Below, one piece after another: positions 37,070 through 47,340 of a DNA stretch of 64,000 nt (positions within the stretch are counted from its first letter, which is position 1; each line of letters opens with the position of its first letter). The notes under the pieces are model-generated. The model searched no databases. It was not told the origin of the DNA and saw only the letters and a list, made by a program, of their open reading frames with translations. The stretch is from Cryptomeria japonica. Its lineage: Eukaryota; Streptophyta; Pinopsida; Cupressales; Cupressaceae. A program made the position numbers and the translations under genes. The stretch covers positions 506,493,373 through 506,557,372 of the forward strand of contig NC_081415.1 in NCBI RefSeq assembly GCF_030272615.1. The letters are read 5' to 3'.

Positions 37070-37964
37070 ACAGCCATTTACAACATCCTGGCCCTTTTGT
37101 CAGTGGGGACTAGACTTGGTCGACAAAATTCATCCTTCATCTTCAAATGGACACAAGTTAATTATAACTGCAATAGAATACTTTACCAAGTGGATAGAAG
37201 CAGTCCCCATGACCACAGTAACTGGAAAACAAATTGCTTCTTTTATCCTGAACTATCTGATCTGCAGATATGGTATTCCAAGTTTCATCATCACCGATAA
37301 TGGATGACAATTCAAAAACCAAGATGTTCGAGAACTATGTGAACAATTCAAAATACAACATCGGTTCTCTACGCCATACTACCCCCAGGGGAATGGTCAA
37401 GCAGAAGCATCCAACAAAACAATACTGAAAATCCTTAAGAAAACAGTAAATGATGCAGGCAAAGATTGGCATCTAGAACTCAATCCAGCACTTTGGGCAT
37501 ACAAAACTAGCATCCGTACACCTACAGGAGCAACACCTTTCTCATTGGTCTATGGATCAGAAGCTATTGTACCACTGGAGGTAGAAATTCCATCTCTCAG
37601 AGTCTCTCTAAAAGGCTTAATCTCAGATGAAGAGTATAGAGTCAACCGACTGCAAGAACTGAAACTGTTAGATGAAAGATGTCAACATGCTTACACGCAT
37701 CTCAAAGCATATCATCAACGCAGGTGCAGAAGCTACAATCACAAGGTCATCCCTCGCAACTTCAAAGTTAGTGACCTAGTCCTCAAAGAAAATCCAAGAA
37801 ATCAGCAAGATCGAGAAAAGAAAGGGAAATTTGAACCTAACTGGTTAGGTCCCTATGTCATCATATCAATCTATGGATCAGGTGCTTATCAGCTTACAAC
37901 TTCAGAAGGAGATGTGCTTGACGAACCAACTAACAACATTCATCTAAAGAAATACTACACTTGA
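37070..37964 (+). pseudogene. Gypsy A integrase, catalytic and C-terminal part
   Basis: The DDE core is visible: WGLDLV, FIITDNG (the next codon is a stop) and GNGQAEASNK. The C-terminal part (37545-37964) is open: SEAIVPLEVEIPSLRVSL, GKFEPNWLGPYV, ending LKKYYT. No chromodomain. The stop after TDNG and a local frame difference relative to the N-terminal part break it. Confidence 0.9.
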
Positions 37965-39265
37965 GTAGTCTAATGCACGGAAAAAGTCAAAAACAAAAAA
38001 TCAAAAAATCAAGAAAAAACAAATAAAAAGGTACAATAAAAACAACTGGTGAAAACCTGGTAACATGCGCTATTGTGAGAGGACAACTCCTTTATCTATA
38101 TCCATATCTCTGTAGTAAAGCACTATCGGCCATCGCCCGACACTTAGCAAATATCCATTCAGGACATACTTAGAGTAGTCACTATCCTGATTTATCCATA
38201 TATCCTTTTACCACACTTTACCATGGCTTGGTAATCACTGTACATATCCACATCGAAAGACACACTTAGCTAGGGGCAATAATCATCAAAACTTGCAGTA
38301 TGTTCAAACCATCAAGACTATTTACAAAACTCAAAACACCACATCCTGCAACCAAAAACTTACTCCATCACAGAACAAAACATTGAATTGCTAAAACAGG
38401 AATCACAAAAACACTACGATGGATGATTTTCTGAAGTACTAAATGTTGCATTATTGCATAAAGTCTTGACTATTTTTGCATTTTAACCTTTTAAATTATC
38501 GGATTCTCTACATTTTCTCAACAATGCTTCCAAGCTAGAGATCATCGGGAAACTCCAATATTTTCTTAGTCTTTTGTTTAGGAGGCGATCACTTATATTG
38601 TGTAAATACTTGTCTCAAGACGTGATACAACGAATATCACTGAAGATATGATTCCACTTTACACATACAAATGGTTTACTCTTATCTGTTTATACACAAT
38701 CCGCACTCTGGTCATCCTGGTTCAATTATACCTTGACGCTTGTACTATCTTGCAAAATCAAAAATCATGTAAATTTTTCTCAAGTCATTATGTTTCAATT
38801 ATACCATTGTGATTGTATAAATTTTTAACATATCCCAAATAATTCAATGCTCAATGATGATACATGTATCGAAAGCAAATAAAAATTTGGTTATATCGGA
38901 TGACAAATGCAGAATGAGGATGCTCCCAAAAACAAGTAGTTGCATATCATTTTACAATTAGTTGCATACCATTTTACAATTAATTGCATATAAAATCATA
39001 CATCTCATTTTCAAGATACATCTCACATCTCCTAAAAAATCATACATCATGCATTTCACTTCATCATATCATCTATCTAAGCATTGTATCATCATAAAAC
39101 AAAGTAGAAGCATCTAGAACATACATCTGTAACACATCACATGATCAAAGAAAATGGTGTCATCTATATATATATCAAAAATGATCAAAATATACAAATA
39201 TCTGTCATGTCTATGCCCCGTACAATAAAAAACAATGATCCAAAATACAATAGAGACATCGTCTC
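37965..39265. other. Gypsy A post-pol non-coding region
   Basis: No gene seen. About 38040-38100 holds the conserved AACTGGTGAAAACCTGGTAA block, plus one ATGCGCTA. About 38900-39200 is rich in CATCAT/CATATC words, a shorter counterpart of the ATG-rich spacers in G1 and C, seen here in sense orientation. Confidence 0.65.
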
Positions 39266-42200
39266 TCAAGTATGACTATCTCCTGAGGGGGATGGTCTCA
39301 CCGTTGATGTCCCAGCCCCTGGATCTCCAGGAGGATCCTATCTCGAAGGCCTCGTCATGCCTCTGCTCTCTGACCGTGACCCAGTCTCTCGAGATTGACT
39401 CGATCTCGACTGCATAAAGCTTTGCACTCTGCGCTCTCTGGGCATCGCATCCTCATACTGGCGTCGATAGTACTCCGCCTCCCTAAATCTCAAGGACAAC
39501 TCTCTCATGATATCCCTCATAGGGCCACCTGCTACCGCTCTCTGCATGCTCCCTGCCAACTCCTCCGCTCGATCCTGCTGCTCTATCTCAGTATCACGCT
39601 CTAGGGTAGCTGGGTAATCTGACACTGCTGCATCAATAGCTGTGCCTGCAGCTGCTATACTGTCAACTGTAGAGTCCTGATCTGGGCGTCCTCCACATGC
39701 GTCAGGATCCGGACCCGTAGGGGCACTTGTGAAGTGGTACCCCCTATCCCTCTACCTGTCCTCGGTGCTGGTGGAGGTAACTCATCAGTCCTCCTCCTCT
39801 ATGCTGGCCGTCTCCACTCATCAGTCCCTCCCACCATTGCTATCACCTCTCCCACTCTCCCCTCCTCCCCTGCTCCGATCGCCAACCCTCCTCTCCCTCT
39901 ATCCGTCACAGCTCGTCGAACTACTCTCTCCACCCGCACTCCCCTATCACCCCCATCTCTACCTCTATCTCCTCTCCTCCCCCGATATCCTCTCTCTTGT
40001 CATCCTCCTCCACCTCCATCATCTCCCTCATTACCATCTCCCCCTACCTCATCCTCATCATCATCGAAGGTAGGCCACATCTCCTCAGGATCTGATATCC
40101 TGGCCACAGCATGAGCTGCGAACAAACCAACAAACTCATGTGTCATCCCAACATCTAATATCTCAGAAGCATAGTCCCATATCTGGCCCGCTAAACTGGA
40201 AAACTCCTCTGTAGCTGCTCCACTATCAATAGTCGGACCCCAATCTGGTATATCCTACCTCCAACATGCATACAAGTAGGTCCCCTATGGTATCCCTTGC
40301 TGCTGATCATACTATCGCAAAACTCTGCCAACGTGAAATCTCTCGATCATAAAGGGCGTCCGCCCTATCAAAAACTGACTCATAAAAACATACGACATCT
40401 CTAGCCCATCCTCGGCCCATGCCTCGCAATCTGTATATGGTCGCTAGACGACTGTATCGATGTCATCCAATACTCTCCTCTAGTGCTCAAGTTTATCCAG
40501 CTTGCGTTGGACAACTAACCCTCTGTATCCATATGCATATGCCCGCCCAACAGGCCTGTCTCTATCCACCAGTGGCCTAGCTACTGGAATGTGCTCCCAA
40601 CACCATACCTGTAGGAGTGTCACACCAGTTGACAAACTGCCGTAACCCAGGTATACCACCTCATGTAAATCCCTGTACAAATGGGCTAACATGGCCGATC
40701 CCCATGCGAACTTGCGGCCCTGTGTCACCATCTCCTCAAGCACCAATCCCCAACCTATGGAAAATCCCTTCGACCTATGTTCGGGACATAGGAATCCACC
40801 TATAAAACCTGCTAGTACTGATGGAAGAGGCGCATAGTCCAAATCCAAGAACTCCTGCCAAGGGATCTCATATCCGCAAACTGTCTCATCATGAAATATG
40901 TGATGCAGTGCCTCTGTTTTGCCCTCCTCTGTCTTCTCATAAGGCAATAATGCACTTGCTACGGGAATCCGCAATATCCTGTAACAGTCCTCAGGAGTCA
41001 CCATCATCTCACCTGTGGCAAAGTGGAAGGTGTTCGTATCACTATGCCATCTCTCTGCGAGCGCTGTAAGTAAACCCCGGTTCACAGTAAACTGAGACAT
41101 ATCTAATAAGGATGACATGCCACATCTCTCAATAATATCTAAGTCAGCCTGTGCCAACCATGGTATCAATGCCCATGGTCTGGGGAACCGCTTGCGCGAC
41201 TGAACCACTCCCAATCACTCCTGTCAAAAAGAAAAACAAATCCAATATCAATTTCCTCATCAAAACAAAAATATCAAAATCAAAATCACATAAAAAACTT
41301 GAAACATTTTGCAAATCTAATCAAGTTCCACATCATATCATTCCATATCAACTTGTAACACACCTCAAGTTTTCAAAAACCATATCAAAACTTGTAAAAC
41401 AACTCAAGTCGCCATATTACATAAACTTGTAAAACACTTCAAGTTTTCCACCCATATCAACTTGTAAAACAGCTCAAGTTTCCAACCCATATCAACTTGT
41501 AACACAACTCAAGTTCCACAATCATATCAGCTTGTAACACAATTCAAGCTCCACACATATTAACTTGAAACAATGCAAATCAAATCAAGTTTAGATAAAA
41601 AACACATTAATATCTACATCAATAACTTGAAAAATCGCAAATCAAACCAAGTTATATCAGTACTCATATTGGACAAACTATCAAAAAAATGACAGCCGAC
41701 ACAGCAAATGACAAAAATCCACCTCTCCAGGCAAAACTGACCTTATCCTATGTAATTTTCTACATTAAAAAATAATCCTATCTTGTAAAACCTACTGCAT
41801 GCGCTAATTAAATTTGGCTATGCGCTAAAACTAAATCTATGCGCTACCCTATTTTCTCCATGTGCTATCCTATCTACCCTATGCGCTAGACTAACTCTAC
41901 GCGCTACCCTTTTTTTCTCCATGTGCCAACTAATCTACCCTAAGTGCTAAACCCAATCCATGCGCTAACCTATCCCGCATCTGCGCTACCTATTTAACCT
42001 TATGCGCTAGGTCTAACCTACGTGCTACATCCCCCTGCCCATGCGATGCCCTGTGGACCCTATGCGCTAGGTTTACCCAATGCACTACCCTTTTAACTCT
42101 ACGCGCTACCCTGTGTCCCTCATGCGCTAACCTAAAAACTCCATGCGCTACCCTAAATATTTTTGGATGCTACCCTAAATTACAACCCTATGCGCTATGG

Positions 42201-42401
42201 AATTTTTCGTATGCGCTAAACTAAGACCCCTATGCGCCAAAACGTGAAAACCGCATTTCAAAATTCAAAAATTGACAAAAAATGATCAAATTAAAAATAA
42301 AAAAGGGGTCAAAAAGGTTGACTTACCGGTGGTCCATATGCGGTAGGCCTCTGATACCTCCGAACGTGCTCGAATCAATGCGTAGAATATGGAATAGGCA
42401 T
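39266..42401 (-). pseudogene. Antisense PMD gene of gypsy A, two exons
   Basis: Exon 1 (42401-42327, 25 codons, MPIPYSTH then a TGA where C has CGA) ends at a GTAAGT donor. Exon 2 starts after a TTTTGACAG acceptor at 41220 and runs to about 39266. It carries the plant mobile domain (41214-40480: GLLTALAERWHSDTNTFHF, GEMMVTPEDCYRIL, YLGYGSLSTGVTLLQVW). An Arg/Gly/Asp-rich region (about 40070-39730) and a coiled-coil-like tail (39625-39338: RFREAEYYRRQYEDAMPRE) follow. Exon 2 is 1955 nt, against 1989 nt in C. Stops include TGA at exon 2 codon 2. PMD proteins related to MAIN/MAIL act in nuclear silencing; the role inside transposons is not established. Confidence 0.82.
41221..42326 (-). other. 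Intron of the A antisense PMD gene, TAGCGC-rich
   Basis: GTAAGT...TTTTGACAG on the minus strand, 1106 nt. Bases 41790-42240 hold 14 exact GCGCTA copies (TAGCGC on the gene's own strand), mostly ATGCGCTA, at 20-50-bp spacing. A second part (about 41300-41680) repeats AACTTGTAAAACA(A/C)CTCAAG-like units. No long reading frame is present. Confidence 0.7.
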
Positions 42402-42474
42402 TTTGTCTTCTCTCCAAAAGTCTCTTTCTCCAAGGTCAACAAGCACAAATGAGACAAAACAATGCACTTTTTCC

Positions 42475-42482
42475 CTTTTATA
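42475..42482 (-). promoter_or_regulatory. TATA box for the A antisense PMD gene
   Basis: TATAAAAG on the minus strand, about 75-80 bp upstream of the exon 1 ATG at 42401. Its position matches the TATA boxes in G1 and C. Confidence 0.65.
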
Positions 42483-42815
42483 GGGTAAAATAAAATTAGG
42501 GTTAGGGAAATGAGCATGTAATTTGCTCGCAGTCTCCCTCATACCCTCGCACACATCCATTATCGGGAGATGAATCAATTTAAACATTCCACCTAGCCAA
42601 AATTTTGAACATCAAACACAACTATCAAATCAAATCAAATTTTCCAAAATTTTGATTCATCTCCCGAGGGGGCATTATCACCATCGATTATCAAACCTGG
42701 GGCATCACACATCAAATCTGGGGTAGGACATGAAAATCCATAAAAACAACATTGATCATAAAATCGCAACGACACATCATTTTCTTTGAAATAACATGTG
42801 CACACACGTCACTTC
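42483..42815. other. Upstream region of the A antisense gene
   Basis: Contains the conserved pair of ATGCCCC / CTCGGGAGAT boxes (42654-42712, minus strand) also found near the polypurine tract in B, C and G1. No gene. Confidence 0.55.
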
Positions 42816-42829
42816 AAAGAGGGGCAAAA
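42816..42829 (+). other. Polypurine tract of gypsy A
   Basis: AAAGAGGGGCAAAA directly precedes the 3' LTR. Confidence 0.9.
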
Positions 42830-44323
42830 TTTAGACGTATAAAAATGACCATATTCCTAAATGAATATTTTATGTTCATTTCTCTATTTAATTAAATCCA
42901 ATTTAATTGAATAACTCACATTCCTCTATTTAATTAAGTAAATTACTCAATTTATTTAAATTAAATTCACTATACCTCTTTTACCATTTAATAGAATAAA
43001 TTCATTTTATTCAATTAAAACCCCTATCCACTTTTTAATTAAAATCAAATTTAATTAAAATAGTTATCCTAAATTGAATAAATCTAATTTATTTAATTTC
43101 CCCAATTGCAACCAAATTGAATTAAATTCATTCAATTAAATCATATTATCCCTTCACCCACTTGCAAAATCCTACATCTCCCACTTGCATCCTAAATCCT
43201 ATTCCCAATTCTTCTAGAATCCATCTAATCCTAATCAATTAGCCCAAACCCATCCATTATCCCTTTTCCCTAAATTTGAGGAGGTCACTTCTCAAATTTG
43301 GAGTAAAAGTCTTCTAAAACCATTAAAGCCTTTATCCATTCAACAAGCTAACTTGTTGAATACCCTCAAATTTGGAAGGGCTCTTACAAATTTGTCCCCA
43401 AAGTCTTCATAACCATTAATGGTTAACTCAACCCTCTAGCATGGTTAAAGAATTTCCCTAAACTCAACCTCCATGTAACCCAAGGGTCTCATCAAGCATT
43501 TATTGCTTTGACCATGGTTATCCTTAAACCTTTGCACAAGAGTTTATCCTTTGGACAAAATTTTTATCCAATGGGTAATCTTAATTTAACCTTAACCCTT
43601 AACCCCTAGGGTAACCATGAGGTCTTCTCAAGCATTTGATGCTTCTTACATCTCCTCTCAACCAACCCTATGTTGACAATTGTCACCATTTCATTGGTGC
43701 CAATTGCAAACATGGATTCCCAGCTTTCAAACTTAGCCCTTGATTAACTCTTTCAATCTTGACCATCCATTGCCCTATTTTTGCTATAAATAGAGCTCTC
43801 CATCCTCCATTTTCATAGATCCAAGTCTTTAGCATCGCACTTATACTAAAATCCATCCAAGCTTTAATATATCATTTGTGCTAATCATTTTAGCCTCTTT
43901 TTTCAATAGGAATTAATCTAAATATGCATGCTTAGAGTATTTTCCTTATCATTTAGCTTAATCATAGACTAATATAGCATGCTAGGATAGCCTTGTTACT
44001 AATCTTGTCATCTTATAAACTAGTTTATTGCATTTATAGGATCATGCATAGCTTAGGATGCATTTCATCTTAAAATCAAACAAAGCATCCCTCATTCTTG
44101 CATTTGTCATCCCTAAACCACTTTGCTCAGTGATCTGAGAGCAAAGATATTGGTTTGAGGGACCTTGTGAGATAGAGAACCATGGAACCAACCTTGGGAA
44201 GCTGAGCCATACTTCATGAATCCATAGCTTGCACCAAGAAGTCCTGTGGGTGTGTGAGCAAGGCTCCTTAGACTCTATTTTTTTCACATTTTGAGTTCTA
44301 TCAACCCACTTTTCCCGCATACA
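42830..44323 (+). repeat. 3' LTR of gypsy A
   Basis: 1494 bp, TTTAGACG...GCATACA (the TG start is mutated to TT). It differs from the 5' LTR only at scattered positions, a few percent by eye, plus the 32-bp duplication. TATA box at 43785-43793. ATGGG follows at 44324-44328. Confidence 0.95.
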
Positions 44324-44328
44324 ATGGG
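44324..44328. repeat. Target-site duplication of gypsy A, right copy
   Basis: ATGGG, identical to 24413-24417. Confidence 0.9.
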
Positions 44329-45478
44329 TATTCACCAGATAGGTTTGGATATTAATTGTTAGATTCCAGTTGTATTTTGCTTTGACTGCTAACACTAATG
44401 AGCCTAGGAATATTAGAGAGGCTATGGGTATGCATGATGCAGATTCCTAGATGGAAGCCATGAATGTTGAGATGGCATCTTGTAAGATGAACAATACTTG
44501 GGTTTCGATACCTTTTCTTGAAGGACGTAAGCCTGTGAGATGCAAATGGGTGTTCAAGAAAAAGTTGGGTCTTGATGGCAATGTTGAGAAGCATAAAGCA
44601 CAGTTGGGCGCAAAGGGGTATTCCCAGGTTGAGGGAACAGATTATGGTGAGATTTTCTCTTCTGTTGCAAAGTTGACATCCATTCGGTTCTTGTTATCAC
44701 TTGCTATAGTTCATGACTGGAAAATTGAGCAAATGGATGTGAAGACAACATTCTTTCATGGTGATTTGGAGGAAGAGATTTATATCTCATAGCCAGAGCA
44801 TTTCGTTGTGAAAGGTAAAGAAAATCTAGTTTGCAAGTTGAAAAAGTCTTTGTATGGTTTGAAACAGTCTCCTAGGATGTGATACCAAAATTTTGATACC
44901 TATGTGTTGAGTTTGGGATTTCAAAGGTCTAAATCCGATCATTGTGTTTACTTTAAAATTGATAATGGTCGCATTCTCATTATTGCATTATATGTGGATG
45001 AATGTTACTATTTGGGAATGGATATTTAATTTCTAACTTGAAGCCTAAGTTGTTAGCACAGTTTGAGATGAAAGATTTAGGTGCAGCTAGGTACATTTTG
45101 GGGATGGAGATGACAAGAGACGAATCTAACATGAAGCTTGGGTTAAACCAGAGTAAGTATGTGAATTCGGTGTTGGAGAGATTCAACATGACAACTTGTA
45201 GATCCATGATAGTTCCTGTTGCATTGAGAATGAAATTATCTGTGGAGGATTATCCAAAATCTCCTTCTGAGGTGGAGGACATGGCAAGTGTACCATATGC
45301 AAGCGCAGTTGACAGTTTCATATATGCTATGGTTTGTACAAGACCAGACATTGCCCAAGCAGTGGGAGTCTTGAGTCAATATATGGCTAATAATGGATGG
45401 GTACATTGGGATGCAGTTAAGAGAGTGTTGAAATATTTGAGGGGTACTGAAGAGGGGAAAATAGATTAGAAGGTCAAA
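44329..45478 (+). pseudogene. Copia D reverse transcriptase and start of RNase H
   Basis: Continues D after A. RT motifs: RKPVRCKWVFKKKLGLDG, then KGYSQVEGTDYGEIFSSVAK and KIEQMDVKTTFFHGDLEEEI. A stop at about 44791 follows. SLYGLKQSPRM then a TGA comes next. The catalytic YVDD reads YVDE because one base appears to be missing near 45001, which also shifts the frame. The next frame (45002-45469) covers KDLGAARYILGMEM, LNQSKYVNSVLERFNM, CTRPDIAQAVGVLS and LKYLRGTEEGK. B cuts it at 45479. It cannot make an active enzyme. Confidence 0.92.
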
Positions 45479-46535
45479 TGATAAAAAACATAACAAAATA
45501 AACATGCAAAATGCTAAAATATCATGAAAAGACCATTTCACCTTGCTATTTTACCTTCTCCTTCAGATTGAGCTTGATGAAGTGAAGGTGCCTCTTGATA
45601 ATGCTCCACTTGATGTGCTCCTTTGATTGCTAGATGTGGACGGCTCTCCAATATTGTACACAAATGGAATGGATTTGGAAAATGATAAGGATGAGATGAT
45701 CAAGTTGCCAAGATGATTTCCTGGGCTCAAAAGGGTAGCATAAGCTTACTGGATTTCGAGATGTTTTTGAATGAAGGGATGGAGCCCTTTATTTATAGGA
45801 AGAGGAGAGAAAAATGGATGGGTAGGATGGATTCGAGATGAAGGGCTAGGATTTACTTGTGAGCTCACACAAGGTCTAAGAGAGGGTGTGAAGACCAATA
45901 AATATGCTTTAAAGGCATTTCGTATCTCCACACTCCACAAGGTGCATTGGAGGAATTAAAAATTCTGCAAAAAAGGATATCATGGGGATTGGAGGAATAA
46001 AAGAGAATTAAAAATTCCTTGGGAGAGGGGATGCTTGGAGGAATGTGAGATTTCAAAAATCTTACATTCACCTAGGAAAAGAGTATTTAAAAGCAAGGAG
46101 TTGACTTTGTGGCTAATCATGCTGATTAGCCATTAACAATTCATTAAGAGGGGGATTAGAGGAAATGTTAGGTGGGATTAGGATAATTTGACTAGGAGAG
46201 AGAATGAGTGGAAGGAATAAAAAAATTAGAAGAATAATGTTAAGTGAGTTTAGGGAGTTTCTAGAAGAATTTATTAGGTTAATGATGAATTAAGAAGATG
46301 ATTTGTAGGAATCATGTAGGTTAACTAATTAATTGAAATTAATTAGCTAAGAGGAAGATTTGTGATGATTTAATTTTTTTAGAAGAATAAAGAAAGGAAT
46401 AAATCAATCACATGCTATAGTGACAATATTAATTATATTTAATTAATATTGAGGAGATTTTGAATTAACATAATTAATTAATTAATTATGTGAGGAATTA
46501 AAACTAATTAAAATAATTATTTTTAAGTGTCTACA
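45479..46535 (-). repeat. 3' LTR of gypsy B
   Basis: About 1057 bp. The right edge is exact (TGTCTACA at 46535, then the polypurine tract). The left edge TGATAAAA is the most likely TG terminus. A minus-strand TATA (TATAAATAAAG) lies at about 45787-45797. It aligns with the G1 LTR (shared CAGATTGAGC block, AGGCATTT and TTAAAAATTCC segments). Frames within it are incidental. Confidence 0.8.
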
Positions 46536-46550
46536 TTTTGCCCCTCTTTG
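46536..46550 (-). other. Polypurine tract of gypsy B
   Basis: The minus strand reads CAAAGAGGGGCAAAA next to the LTR start, as in A, C and G1. Confidence 0.9.
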
Positions 46551-46758
46551 AAGCGAGGTGTGATGACGCATTGATTCAAAGAATAATCTTGTTTTGGTGC
46601 TGATATTGGTTTGATAGGATGCCCCGACTCTTGATTGATAGATTACGGTATGGTGATGCCCCCTCGAGAGATCAATTGAGGTAATTGATCTTTGGAGTTT
46701 TGCGAGATTGATTTCCCGATAGATTTGATTTGATTTGATTGATAAGATCTAGATTCAG

Positions 46759-47340
46759 TCTGGTTTCAGGAAGGATTCATCCTATATAAGACAAACATGA
46801 TCATAGCATCTGGTTTCAGGAAGGATTCATCCTGTATAAGACATAATTGATCACAATGTCTGGTTTCAGGAAGGATTCATCCTGTATAAGACATGATTGA
46901 TCACAACGTCTGGTTTCAGGAAGGATTCATCCTGTATAAGACATGATCGATCACAACGTCTGGTTTCAGGAAGGATTCATCCTATATAAGACATGATTGA
47001 TCACAACATCTAGTTTCAGGAAGGATTCATCCTATATAAGACATGATCAGAGTGTCTGGTTTCAGGAAGGATACATCCTGTATAAGACATGATCGATCAC
47101 AACGTTTGGTTTCAGGAAGGATTCATCCTGTATAAGACATGATCAGAGCGTCTGGTTTCAGGAAGGATACATCCTGTATAAGACATGATCGATCACAACG
47201 TCTGGTTTCAAGAAGGATTCATCCTATATAAGACATGATCGATCACAACGTCTGGTTTCAGGAAGGATTCATCTTGTATAAGATATGATTAGAGCGTCTG
47301 GTTTCAGGAAGGATACATCCTGTATAAGACATGAATCAGA
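46759..47340. repeat. Tandem array, 12 units of about 50 bp
   Basis: Twelve contiguous units start TCTGGTTTCAGGAAGGAT and end in GATCACAACG (about 50 bp) or in the shorter GATCAGAGCG (46 bp). The core AGGATTCATCCT is palindromic. Units are over 90 percent alike by eye, so the array is fairly young. The long and short unit types alternate in the right half, suggesting amplification of a two-unit block. There are no unique spacers, so this is a minisatellite. Confidence 0.95.

Larger units (their letters stand above)
24418..44323 (+). mobile_element. Gypsy element A (Tat-like), 19.9 kb, full-length
   Basis: The element has two LTRs (1524 and 1494 bp), primer site, polypurine tract and a perfect 5-bp duplication ATGGG. 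The interior is a long leader with TAGCGC motifs, gag, protease plus G-patch, RT, two RNase H domains and integrase on the plus strand. Non-coding DNA follows, then an intron-bearing PMD gene on the minus strand. A solo LTR sits in integrase. Without the solo LTR and its duplication it would be about 18.5 kb. Coding regions carry many stops and frameshifts although the LTRs are very similar, so it probably moved with help from relatives. Confidence 0.93.
21159..45478 (+). mobile_element. Copia element D (Tnt1/Tork-like), split by A and B
   Basis: D starts with a 5' LTR inside the RT of G1. It is split by gypsy A at 24418-44323, resumes at 44329, and is cut again at 45479 by gypsy B. The order is LTR, primer site, gag, protease, integrase, [A], RT, RNase H start, [B]. 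Its 3' end and 3' LTR should lie beyond the window. AAACC at 21154-21158 is the expected left target duplication, but the right copy is not visible. Removing A restores a continuous copia linker sequence, since ATGGG is present on both sides. Confidence 0.9.

Noticed and set aside
39729-40114. Plus-strand Pro/Ser/Leu-rich frames
   Set aside because: They are the reverse reading of the Arg/Gly/Asp-rich part of the antisense PMD gene in A.
46759-47340. CRISPR-like regularly spaced repeats
   Set aside because: Units are contiguous with no unique spacers and vary by point changes and a 4-bp length difference. This is a minisatellite inside a plant retrotransposon.
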